A stretch of DNA of 64,000 nucleotides from Janthinobacterium sp. CG3 (GTDB lineage: Bacteria > Pseudomonadota > Gammaproteobacteria > Burkholderiales > Burkholderiaceae_D), in contig NZ_KB467824.1 in assembly GCF_000344615.1 (NCBI RefSeq), forward strand, positions 2,854,786 through 2,918,785, in the 5' to 3' direction. Under the pieces are notes generated by a model that saw nothing but the letters and a program-made list of their open reading frames with translations, ran no database searches and had not been told where the DNA came from. Positions 25,554-35,793 of this stretch are shown piece after piece; within the stretch, counting starts at the first letter, position 1, and each line of letters begins with the position of its first letter. The translations under genes were made by a program, and so were the position numbers.

Positions 25554-26318
25554 ATGAAATTAGCAACCTGGAACGTCAACTCCCTCAAAGTGCGCCTGCC
25601 GCAAGTATTGCAGTGGCTCAGCGACAACCCCGTCGATGTGCTGTGCCTGCAAGAAACCAAGCTCACCGACGACAAATTCCCCGTCGCCGAGATCGAGGCG
25701 GCCGGCTACCAGGTCGTCTTCAGCGGCCAGAAGACCTACAACGGCGTGGCGATCCTGTCGAAGCTGCCCATCACCGACGTCGTCAAGAACAATCCGCGCT
25801 ACGAGGACGCCCAGCAGCGCATCCTGGCGGCGACCATCGACGGCGTGCGCGTGGTCTGCGCCTACGTGCCCAACGGCCAGAGCGTCGACTCCGACAAGTA
25901 CGCATACAAGCTGGGCTGGCTGGCGGCGCTGCACGAATGGCTGGCGGAGCAGGCGCTGCTGCACAGCAACCTGGCCGTGGTCGGCGACTACAACATCGCC
26001 CCCGACGACCGCGACGTGCACGACCCGGTGGCGTGGGCCGGCCAGGTGCTGGTGTCGGACCAGGAACGCGCCGCGCTGACGCGGCTGATCGACCTCGGCC
26101 TGCAGGACGCCTTCCGGCTGTTCGAGCAGGCCGAGAAATCGTTTAGCTGGTGGGACTACCGCCAGCTCGGCTTCCGCCTGAACAAGGGCCTGCGCATCGA
26201 CCACATTTTGCTGTCGGCGCCGCTGGCGACGCGCTGCACCGCCTGCGTGATCGACCGCGCGCCGCGCAAATGGGAACAGCCGTCGGACCACGCGCCGGTG
26301 ATCGCCACCATCGTTTGA
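25554..26318 (+). CDS. xth: Exodeoxyribonuclease III
   Basis: A 254-residue Mg-dependent AP endonuclease/3'-5' exonuclease for base-excision repair. Motifs in order: TWNVNSLKVRLP, LQETKL (metal Glu), YVPNG, GDYNIAPDDRDVHDP, and the C-terminal SDHAPV catalytic Asp-His pair. Length and order fit XthA of proteobacteria. It is monocistronic, following an AAGGA ribosome site. Confidence 0.95.
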   Translation: MKLATWNVNSLKVRLPQVLQWLSDNPVDVLCLQETKLTDDKFPVAEIEAAGYQVVFSGQKTYNGVAILSKLPITDVVKNNPRYEDAQQRILAATIDGVRVVCAYVPNGQSVDSDKYAYKLGWLAALHEWLAEQALLHSNLAVVGDYNIAPDDRDVHDPVAWAGQVLVSDQERAALTRLIDLGLQDAFRLFEQAEKSFSWWDYRQLGFRLNKGLRIDHILLSAPLATRCTACVIDRAPRKWEQPSDHAPVIATIV

Positions 26319-26325
26319 GGCGCTC

Positions 26326-26351
26326 TAGCGCGATGCCGTAGCGCGATGCCG
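26326..26351. repeat. Two tandem 13-bp repeats after xth
   Basis: TAGCGCGATGCCG is repeated twice without a gap (26326-26338, 26339-26351). A palindromic GGCCGGGTTAGCCCGCC follows directly. Confidence 0.6.
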
Positions 26352-26440
26352 TAGGCCGGGTTAGCCCGCCAGGGCGTAAGCCGACTGGCGTCGGCAGCGG
26401 CTCGGCGCTGAGTTCATCAACACCAAGGGCGTGACCCCGT

Positions 26441-29400
26441 TCAAGCCAGCGGTGCCAGCTTCCGCTCGGCCAGCGCCTGCGGCACCGGCTGCGAGAACAG
26501 GTAGCCCTGGGCGTACTGGCAGCCTTGCCGCTGCAGCAGCGCGAACTGGCCTTCGGTCTCGACCCCTTCGGCCACCGCCGACAGCTGCAGGCTGTCCGAC
26601 AAGGCGATGATGGCCGCGACGATGGCCCGGTCCTCGGCGCTGTCCTCCAGGTCCTTGATGAAGGCGCGGTCGATCTTGATCTTTTTCACCGGGAAGCGCT
26701 TCAGGTAGGCCAGGCTGGAGTAGCCGGTGCCGAAGTCGTCGATCGACAGGCGGATGCCCATCGCGTTGATCTGCCCGAGGATCGCCAGCGTGTGCTCGCC
26801 GTGCTGCATCAGCGCCGTCTCGGTGATCTCGAATTCGAGCAGCGCCGGGTCGATGCCGGTTTCGTCGAGGATGCGGCGGATCGAGCCGACCAGGCCGCGG
26901 TGCATGAACTGGCGCGGCGACAGGTTGACCGCCAGCGGCACCGGCTGCAGCCCCCTCGCCAGCCATTCCATGCTCTGCTCGCAGGCGCGGCGGATCACCC
27001 ATTCGCCGATCGGCACGATCAGGCCGTTCTCCTCGATGATCGGGATGAAGCTGTCCGGCATCACCAACCCCAGCCCCGGGCGGCGCCAGCGCAGCAGCAC
27101 CTCCATCGTGTGCAGCCGGCGCGTGCCGGCGTCGACGATGGGTTGGTAAAACAGCTCGAACTGCCGCTGCGCCAGCGCGCCGCGCAGGCTGCTCTCCAAC
27201 TCGAAATGCTGGGCCGCGGCCTGGTTCATCTTCTGCGTGAAGAACTGGTAGTTGTTGCGCCCGCTGGCCTTGGCGTGGTACATCGCCGCGTCGGCGTGGC
27301 GCATCAAGGTGTCGACGTCGGCGCCGTCGTCGGGGTAGACGCAGATGCCGATCGACGGCGTGATGTGCAGAGTGTGGCCGTCCAGCGGGAACGGCGCGGC
27401 CAGCGCGTCGATGATCTTCTCGGCGACGTGGCTGGACTCGTCGACGCTGCGGATGCCCGGCACCAGCACGACGAACTCGTCGCCGCCAAGGCGCGCCACC
27501 GTGTCGCTGACGCGCACCGCGCGGCACAGCCGGCTGGCGACCTCCTTGAGCAGGCTGTCGCCGGTCATGTGGCCGAGCGAATCGTTGATGGTCTTGAAGC
27601 GGTCCAGGTCGATGAACATCACCGCCAGGCGGCGCTCCTGGCGCTGCGCCGCCAGCATGGCCCGGTCCAGCCGGTCCGACAGCAGCGCGCGGTTGGGCAG
27701 GCCGGTCAGGCTGTCGTGGTAGGCCATGTGGTGCACCCGCGCCTCGGCCTGGCGCCGCTCGACGATCTCGCCCTGCAGCAAGGCGTTGGCGCCGGCCAGC
27801 TCGGCGGTGCGTTCGAGCACCCGCACCTCCAGCTCGTCGCGCGCGCGCAGCACCGCCTCGGCCGCCTCGCGGCGCGCCGTGACGTCGTCGACCAGCCAGA
27901 CCGAGCGGCCGTTGGCCTGGGCCAGGTCGAAGGGCCGGCCCGACAGGCGCGCCCAGAATTGGCTGCCGTCGTGGCGCATCAGCCGGTATTCCGACATGTG
28001 CACGCGGCCGGCGCGGAAGTCGCGCGCGGTCTCGAGCCGGGCCGCCTCCCAGGCCGCCCGGTCCGGATACAGCGCCTGCACCGACAGGCCGGCGATGCCG
28101 CCGGGCGGGTAGCCGAACAGCTCCTCCATCTTGCTGTTGCAGCGCAGGTTGTAGCCGTCCTCGACGACGGCGATGCCGAGCACCGCGCTGTCGAGGATGG
28201 CCTGGTTTTCCAGCAGCGCGTTGCGCAGCGACTCCTCGGCGCGCTTTTGCTCGGTGCGGTCCTCGATGACCCAGATGGTGCCCTGCGCCGGCTCGTTCGG
28301 GTTGACCACGTAGCCGATCAGCTGGGCCCACAGCGTGCTGCCGTCGCTGCGCTGCATCAGCGTCTCGATCTGGAACGGCTTGCCGACCGAGAGCAGCGGG
28401 AAGGCGGCCGCGCCGAGGCGGTCGTAGGCCTGCTGCGACGGATACAGCGCCAGCCCGGGCAGGCCCAGGCCGCTGTCGCCGGCGTAGCCGAACATGTCGC
28501 CGAAGCCGCGGTTGTAGCGCGTGATCAGGCGGTTCTTGGTAAACAGGATGCTCATCGAGGCGTTGGTCATGATCGCCTCGACCTCCATGCGGGTCTGGCG
28601 GCTCTCGCTGATGTCCTCGATGATCCAGATGGTGCCCTCGTCGCTGTGCTCCTGGTCGACCGCCTTGGCGCGCACGCGGCACCAGAACAGCGAGCCGTCC
28701 TTGCGCTTGAACAGGTACTCGTCCTTTTCAAAGGGCTGGCCGCTGCCCAGCAGCGGCGCCGCCTCCAGGCCGAACTGGCGGTACACCTCGTCCGAGGGGA
28801 ACAGCACGCAGGCGGGCCGGCCGATGAGATCGGCGCGGCTGCAGCCGAACATCTCGGCGATACGCGGATTGCAGCTCAGAATCCGCCGCGCCTTGCTGAA
28901 CAGGATGCCGACCGAGGCGTTGTCGAGGATCGCCTTCTGCTCCAGCAGCAGCTGCTTGCCCGACTCCTCGGTGGCTTTTTGCGCGCTGCGGTCGTCGAAG
29001 ATCCAAATCGCGTCGCGGTGCGTGGCGCCGGGGTTGATGGCGTAGCCGAAGGCGTGCGCCCAGAAGGTGCCGCCGTCGCGCCGCCGCATCTCCATCTCGG
29101 CCTGGTAGGCCTTGCCCGCGGCCAGCAGCGGGCCGGCCTTGCGCACCACCTCCAGGTAGTGCGACGGCGACGGGTACAGCGACTGCACCGGCTGGCCGAC
29201 GCCGTCGTCGCCGGCCAGGCCGAAGCATTCGGCGAAGCGGCGGTTGTAGCGCAGGATGCGCTTGTCGCGCTGGAAGCCGATGGCCAGCGGCGCGTTGTCC
29301 ATGATCGCCTGCATCTCCAGCAGGGCGCGGCGCAGGCGGTCCTCGTCGCGGCGGTGCTCGCTGATGTCCTCGAGTATCCAGACGGTGCCGCCGGCGGTGT

Positions 29401-30091
29401 TGAGCGGGTCGATCGCGCGCCCGTACAGGCGGCTCCAGAACAGCGAGCCGTCCTTGCGCCTGAGTTCGAGTTCGGTGCTGAACGACTGCCCTTTCGACAG
29501 CGGCGGCCCGGCCAACCGCCCCAGCGCAACGTAGTCTTGCCGCGACGGATAGACGACGACGCCGTCGCGGCCCTCGAGTTCGTCGCGGCCGTAACCGAAC
29601 ATCTCGGCGGCGCGGATATTGCATTCCTGGATCACGCCAAGCCGGGAGAACAGGATGCCGACGGCGGCGTTTTCCAGGATCGCCCGCTGCTCGAGCAGGG
29701 TCTTGCGCAGCGCCATCTGGTCGCGCTGGTGCACGCTGACGTCGTTGAACAGCACGGTGGCGCCGCGCAGGCCGGCGCTGGCCGGCAGCGGCTTGGCCCA
29801 GACCTGCACCGCGACGGCGGTGCCGGCGCCGGTCAGCAGGCTGCTGTCCCAGCGCTGCTCGGCGGCGCCGGCGGCGGCCGCCGCCGCGCCCAGCTGGCGC
29901 ACGCTGAACGCCTGGCACTCGGTGGCGAAGAAGTCGGCCAGCGCGCGCCCGCCCAGGTCGACGCCGAGCAGGCGCGTCAGCGCGGGGTTGACGGCCAGCA
30001 CCGTGCCGCCGCTGTCGCAGGCGCAGGCCGGCGGGCCGATCAGGTCGAGGGCCGCGGCGATCAAATCTGGATGGGTCGGAGCTCGGTTCAT
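26441..30091 (-). CDS. Six-PAS GGDEF/EAL cyclic-di-GMP signalling protein
   Basis: A 1216-residue cytosolic protein. Six consecutive PAS modules occupy about the first 760 residues; five start with a recurring (L/E)xxQAILxNAxxGI-type helix. A short coiled segment leads to a GGDEF domain with an intact GGDEF motif (residues 869-873) and LTGLPNRALLSDRL. The EAL domain follows, with EVLLRW (997 onward) in place of EAL, then VNLSPRQF, FEITETALM, DDFGTGYSSLAYLKRFP and EGVETEGQ. Catalytic acids are retained, so both synthesis and breakdown are possible. No transmembrane segment is seen. The ATG at 30091 is chosen; a GTG 24 codons earlier is an alternative. Confidence 0.88.
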   Translation of the reverse strand: MNRAPTHPDLIAAALDLIGPPACACDSGGTVLAVNPALTRLLGVDLGGRALADFFATECQAFSVRQLGAAAAAAGAAEQRWDSSLLTGAGTAVAVQVWAKPLPASAGLRGATVLFNDVSVHQRDQMALRKTLLEQRAILENAAVGILFSRLGVIQECNIRAAEMFGYGRDELEGRDGVVVYPSRQDYVALGRLAGPPLSKGQSFSTELELRRKDGSLFWSRLYGRAIDPLNTAGGTVWILEDISEHRRDEDRLRRALLEMQAIMDNAPLAIGFQRDKRILRYNRRFAECFGLAGDDGVGQPVQSLYPSPSHYLEVVRKAGPLLAAGKAYQAEMEMRRRDGGTFWAHAFGYAINPGATHRDAIWIFDDRSAQKATEESGKQLLLEQKAILDNASVGILFSKARRILSCNPRIAEMFGCSRADLIGRPACVLFPSDEVYRQFGLEAAPLLGSGQPFEKDEYLFKRKDGSLFWCRVRAKAVDQEHSDEGTIWIIEDISESRQTRMEVEAIMTNASMSILFTKNRLITRYNRGFGDMFGYAGDSGLGLPGLALYPSQQAYDRLGAAAFPLLSVGKPFQIETLMQRSDGSTLWAQLIGYVVNPNEPAQGTIWVIEDRTEQKRAEESLRNALLENQAILDSAVLGIAVVEDGYNLRCNSKMEELFGYPPGGIAGLSVQALYPDRAAWEAARLETARDFRAGRVHMSEYRLMRHDGSQFWARLSGRPFDLAQANGRSVWLVDDVTARREAAEAVLRARDELEVRVLERTAELAGANALLQGEIVERRQAEARVHHMAYHDSLTGLPNRALLSDRLDRAMLAAQRQERRLAVMFIDLDRFKTINDSLGHMTGDSLLKEVASRLCRAVRVSDTVARLGGDEFVVLVPGIRSVDESSHVAEKIIDALAAPFPLDGHTLHITPSIGICVYPDDGADVDTLMRHADAAMYHAKASGRNNYQFFTQKMNQAAAQHFELESSLRGALAQRQFELFYQPIVDAGTRRLHTMEVLLRWRRPGLGLVMPDSFIPIIEENGLIVPIGEWVIRRACEQSMEWLARGLQPVPLAVNLSPRQFMHRGLVGSIRRILDETGIDPALLEFEITETALMQHGEHTLAILGQINAMGIRLSIDDFGTGYSSLAYLKRFPVKKIKIDRAFIKDLEDSAEDRAIVAAIIALSDSLQLSAVAEGVETEGQFALLQRQGCQYAQGYLFSQPVPQALAERKLAPLA

Positions 30092-30351
30092 GTACACCAC
30101 TGCAGCAGTTGAAAAATGCGGCCTGAGGCCCCGGCGCCGCGACGACTCCAGATCATAAACCACATTGCGCCAATTTTGTCAGAATCAACTATTGGCGACC
30201 GCAATGCCCGGCGCCCGGGGCCGGCGCCGCCCCCCCCCCTGGCCCGCGGCGCCGTCGTGGCCACGTCGATATCCGGGCCAGGCGTCGCGGTTTTGTTTCG
30301 TTTTTTGTTTCATGGCGCAACACCGGAACGCATCTGGCATAAAATTGCACC

Positions 30352-31986
<1,635 letters not shown>

Positions 31987-32130
31987 GCAGGGGCCGGCGG
32001 CTCCATGGTTGCCAAAAACAGACACTTTCCGCGTCCGTCGATCGGTCAATGGTCAAGCGCCGGCAAACGTCGTATATTGGAATCTGGCAACACAACGACC
32101 AACACGACACCGCTCACAGGGAGACCCCAC

Positions 32131-34440
32131 ATGCACCAGCAACGCGCCCGCCTTTTCAAACTCAGCACCATCTCGCTCGCCTTGGCGCTGGCCGCCTGCG
32201 GCGGCGGCGGCTCCTCAAGCGTGACGCCGGACCCGGTGGTGAGCGCCTCGCGCACCGTCGCCGGCACGGCCGCGAAGGGCATCATCAAGGGCGGCACGGT
32301 GAAGGTGTTCGCGGTCAACGCCGACGGCACCCTGGGCACCACGGCCTTGGCCTCCGGCACCACCGGCGCCGACGGCACCTTCTCCATCAAAATCGCCGCC
32401 GACCTGCTGACCTTCGTCGTCGAGGTCAGCGGCAACGCCAGCGCCACCACGGCCGACGAGGCCACCGGCGAGGACCTGCCGATCGGCGAGGTGTTCAAGC
32501 TGAAGAGCGTGGTCAAGCTGGGCGGCGCCGGCGAAACGCCGTACTCCGGTTCGGTCAGCCCGCTGACGGACATGGTCGCCAAGGCGGCCGCGGGCGCCGC
32601 CGGCGGCCTGTCGGCGGCCAACATCGCCAGCGCCAAAGCCGGCTTCACGGCCTTCTTCGGCTTCGACCCGGAGACGGTCAAGCCGGTCAACTCGAACAGC
32701 CCCGGCGCCGCCACGGCGAGCGCCGCCGAGAAGCTGCAAAGCGTGATGCTGGCGGCGATTTCGAAAATGGCCAAGGACGGCTCGCTCGACTGCGCCAAGC
32801 CGACGCCGGCCGAGAAACTCAGCTGCGTGGTCGGCAAGATCGGCGCGATCGGCGCGATCGGCGCCGGCGGCCTGACCGTCAACGACACGCTGACGGGCGC
32901 CATCGACGCGGCCGCCGCCGAAGTCGTCGGCGACCCGGCCATCAACAAGACCGGCACCACCACCGTCGCGCAACTGCCGAAGGGCACCGTACCGATCGTC
33001 GCGCCGGCGGCCAACCCGATTGCCGCGGCCACGCGCCTGTTCAACAGCCTGCGCAGCAATATCGGCGCGCTGAGCAAGGCCGACAAGAGCGGCATCATCG
33101 ACCTGCGCGCCGACGGCATGCGCGCCGACTTCGACAAGGCCACCGCGCCGCTCGACGACGACCTGGCCAAATGGGTCCAGCTGACCACGCGCGGCATCGA
33201 CTTCCTGCGCGACTACCAGGCCGGCCACGCCGCCACGACCAACATGCCGATGTACGCCGGCGGCAAGCGCATCGGCGGTTGCGGCGTGTACCAGGACGGC
33301 AACGCCAGCGTCGCGGCCACGGCGGCCGGCAACGCCGTCTCGGTGGCGTGCTCGATCGTGCGCAAGAACGTCCCCGGTTCCTTCAGCAGCGGCGGCGGCC
33401 ACAGCACCTTCAAGCAGGTCACGGCGGTGTTTATCATCAACCCCGTCGCCGGCAGCAGCACCGCCTACACCTACTCCAGCCGCGCGCGCATCGAAACCCT
33501 GTTCGACGGCGTGCGCGACCCGGCCAAGGACGTCCCCGTGGGCGCCTACGGCAACGCGCAGAACCGCGCGCTCGGCGACATCCAGTACGTGAAGACCGGC
33601 GACATCGTCAACAACATCACCTTCAGCGGCATGATGCCGGCGCGCACCGACGCCTACGGCGCCGCCCTCAGCGACCACGGCCTGTGGAGCATCGCGGCGA
33701 GCCGCACCGCCGAGGGCAACAAGCTGTTCAAATACGCGCTGGCCGGCTCGATCACCTCGATCAAGGACGGCCAGCCGGCCGGCAAAGTGAGTATCGCCGA
33801 CGACTCCTTCCTGCGCACCGAGGAACAGGTCGAGGGTAGCATCGTCACCACCGGCGTCAAGGAATTCTCGCTGGGCTTGGAGGCCGAAGCCGGCGGCAGC
33901 AAGGTCGCCGGCAAACTGGTGCTGTCCGAAGCGAAGGCCGACAAGAGCGGCTTCGACTACCAGCCCACCAAGATCGCCTTCACCGGCAAGCTGAGCACAA
34001 GCAACGCCGAGTTCTTCACCGGCGCCCTGACGTTCGCCCAGCCCAATTTTAATCTGTACGACTCGACCCAGCCTGCGTCGGACGGCAACGTCGCGATGGA
34101 AAGCGCGACGCTGGTCGGCAAACTGAGCATCCCGGACCGTCCGGCGCTGATCGTCCAGTTCAGCGGCACCCGCAGCCGCGGCGCCACCGAGAAATTGAAC
34201 CTGACCGGGCAGTATAATGACGGCACCAACCTGGTCAACCTCGGCCTCAGCGTCGTTGGCGGCGGCAGCGGCGGCGGCGACCAAAGCGTGTTGACGATCT
34301 CCAGCGTCGACGGCGTCGCGCTGACGCTGACCGGCGCCGACACCGCCGACGTGCTCAAGGACGGCGTCAAGGTGGCCGTGCTGAACACCAAAACCGGCCT
34401 GATCAATTTCACCGACGGCAGCTTCTTCTCGCTGAAATAG
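32131..34440 (+). CDS. Large surface-type lipoprotein, paralog A
   Basis: A 769-residue lipoprotein of unrecognised family. The signal ends in the lipobox LAAC followed by GGGGSSS, an early Gly/Ser linker common in outer-membrane lipoproteins. Next comes a small beta domain (RTVAGTAAKGIIKGGTVKVFAV), an Ala-rich helical section, and a long beta-rich C-terminal part. It ends in the motif VAVLNTKTGLINFTDGSFFSLK, which resembles the end of its paralog at 35794. The ATG at 32131 follows GGGAGA. A strong terminator follows. Function unknown; export to the outer membrane is inferred from the signal. Confidence 0.75.
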   Translation: MHQQRARLFKLSTISLALALAACGGGGSSSVTPDPVVSASRTVAGTAAKGIIKGGTVKVFAVNADGTLGTTALASGTTGADGTFSIKIAADLLTFVVEVSGNASATTADEATGEDLPIGEVFKLKSVVKLGGAGETPYSGSVSPLTDMVAKAAAGAAGGLSAANIASAKAGFTAFFGFDPETVKPVNSNSPGAATASAAEKLQSVMLAAISKMAKDGSLDCAKPTPAEKLSCVVGKIGAIGAIGAGGLTVNDTLTGAIDAAAAEVVGDPAINKTGTTTVAQLPKGTVPIVAPAANPIAAATRLFNSLRSNIGALSKADKSGIIDLRADGMRADFDKATAPLDDDLAKWVQLTTRGIDFLRDYQAGHAATTNMPMYAGGKRIGGCGVYQDGNASVAATAAGNAVSVACSIVRKNVPGSFSSGGGHSTFKQVTAVFIINPVAGSSTAYTYSSRARIETLFDGVRDPAKDVPVGAYGNAQNRALGDIQYVKTGDIVNNITFSGMMPARTDAYGAALSDHGLWSIAASRTAEGNKLFKYALAGSITSIKDGQPAGKVSIADDSFLRTEEQVEGSIVTTGVKEFSLGLEAEAGGSKVAGKLVLSEAKADKSGFDYQPTKIAFTGKLSTSNAEFFTGALTFAQPNFNLYDSTQPASDGNVAMESATLVGKLSIPDRPALIVQFSGTRSRGATEKLNLTGQYNDGTNLVNLGLSVVGGGSGGGDQSVLTISSVDGVALTLTGADTADVLKDGVKVAVLNTKTGLINFTDGSFFSLK

Positions 34441-34463
34441 GTCTTTTTTTGATTCAACCGAAC

Positions 34464-34493
34464 CTGGCGGCCTCCCCCGCCAGGTTTTTTTAT
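34464..34493 (+). terminator. Intrinsic terminator after lipoprotein A
   Basis: CCTGGCGG, loop CCTCCC, CCGCCAGG followed by T7. It lies between lipoprotein A and the barrel gene, so the latter should have its own promoter or rely on read-through. Confidence 0.85.
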
Positions 34494-34506
34494 TCTTGGA
34501 ATGTGT

Positions 34507-35625
34507 ATGCGCAACGATGTATTCGCCGTATTACTGCTGGGCGGCGCCAGCTGCCTGCCGGGCCAGGCCCACACCGCGCCAACGCAGGCCAGCGTGCTGG
34601 CCGGCTGGGCGCCGTATGTCGAGGCGCGCCTGTGGGAAGCCTACGACGGCATTCCGATTCAACAATTCGAGAGCGACTGGGCGGTCGGCTTCGCGCCGCG
34701 CGCCGGGCGCAACGTCATGTTCCAGCGCAACCGGATCGAGGCCGGGGTCGAAAAAGGCCCGTGGCGGCTGGCCTTTGAATTCCGCCAGGAGGCGGCCCTG
34801 CGCACCACCGGCGAGACCATGCAACTGGTGCACCGCTACAAGCAGCGCATCAAGCTGGCCACGCCGACCACCTTCGACGTGGACGCCGCGGCCGAGGGCT
34901 GGTCGGCCAAGGGCCTGCGCGCCAGCCGCTGGTTCGAGCTGCCCGCCCCGGGCGCGCGGGCGCCGCGCCTGAACCTGGCGCTGGCGCTGTACGGCACCCC
35001 GCGGGTGCGCGACAACACCTTGTCGGGCCAGGTCGCCGGCGGTCCCGCCGACGAGTACACCTTCCGGGTGGCGCAGACCGACGTGAACAGCCGCTACCGC
35101 TATCCCTTTATGAGCGAGAAGTTCGGCGGCTCGGGCGCCAGCGTGTCCGCCGCGCTGGAGTGGCCGCTCAGCGACGACACGCGCCTGAAGCTGAAGCTGG
35201 ACGACTTGTGGAGCCGCATGACATGGCGCAACGTGCCGCGGACGCAGCAGAGCGTCGACTCGGCGGTGGCCCACTACGACGAGCAGGGCTATATCAATTA
35301 CCGCCCGCTACTGAGCGGCCAAAACAGCCAGGTGAGCAAAACCGCGGCCATCCGCCGCTCCGGCGCGACCGCGCTCGAGTCGCGCTTCGGCGCCTGGGGC
35401 GCGGCCTTGCAGATCGAGCGCTACGCCGGCACCACCATCCCAACCGTCACCGGCTCGCACCAGTTCGGCTGGGGCAAGCTCAGCGCCAGCGTCGAAACCC
35501 GCTTCCGGACCCTGGGATTGGCCGTTGAACGGGGCGACTTCCATGTCGCGCTGCAGGCCGACCGGCTCAAGCTGAGCGAGGCCAAATCGATCGGGCTGAA
35601 CCTGGGCTACCGTTACCAGTTTTAA
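34507..35625 (+). CDS. Predicted outer-membrane beta-barrel protein
   Basis: A 372-residue exported protein of unknown family. The N-terminal signal ends near PGQAHTAPTQA. The rest alternates hydrophobic and polar residues in strand-like stretches and ends NLGYRYQF, with the terminal Phe that marks outer-membrane barrels. Regularly spaced segments such as RLAFEFRQEAAL, RLKLKLDDLW and KLSASVETRFRTL fit strands. The ATG at 34507 has GGA 6-8 bases upstream; an ATG two codons earlier is too close to it. It sits between two paralogous lipoproteins, and may act with them. Confidence 0.65.
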   Translation: MRNDVFAVLLLGGASCLPGQAHTAPTQASVLAGWAPYVEARLWEAYDGIPIQQFESDWAVGFAPRAGRNVMFQRNRIEAGVEKGPWRLAFEFRQEAALRTTGETMQLVHRYKQRIKLATPTTFDVDAAAEGWSAKGLRASRWFELPAPGARAPRLNLALALYGTPRVRDNTLSGQVAGGPADEYTFRVAQTDVNSRYRYPFMSEKFGGSGASVSAALEWPLSDDTRLKLKLDDLWSRMTWRNVPRTQQSVDSAVAHYDEQGYINYRPLLSGQNSQVSKTAAIRRSGATALESRFGAWGAALQIERYAGTTIPTVTGSHQFGWGKLSASVETRFRTLGLAVERGDFHVALQADRLKLSEAKSIGLNLGYRYQF

Positions 35626-35793
35626 ACGGCGGGCGCCGATGCGCGGCGGCCATCGGCCGTCGTTCGCCCCCATTGCACCCAAATACAACAGTTATCAAAC
35701 ATATCAGATTATAATATTTCCATTAAGCATGGAGTATTGTATATTTACACGCCGTTAAATTATTGCAATAAATATCTAATTAAAGAAATTACA
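35626..35793. promoter_or_regulatory. AT-rich leader with TATAAT box before lipoprotein B
   Basis: From about 35680 the sequence becomes strongly AT-rich, unlike the rest of the window. A perfect TATAAT stands at 35710-35715; no good -35 lies 16-18 bases upstream. The leader from there to the ATG is about 75 bases. Confidence 0.5.

Noticed and set aside
26525-30112. Very long plus-strand frame opposite the GGDEF/EAL gene
   Set aside because: Antisense open frame with biased composition; the minus strand shows six PAS, GGDEF and EAL domains.
30335-30349. Sigma-54-like promoter TGGCAT...TTGCA just before prpR
   Set aside because: The GG-to-GC spacing is one base short of the required distance, and the implied start site would fall inside the coding region.
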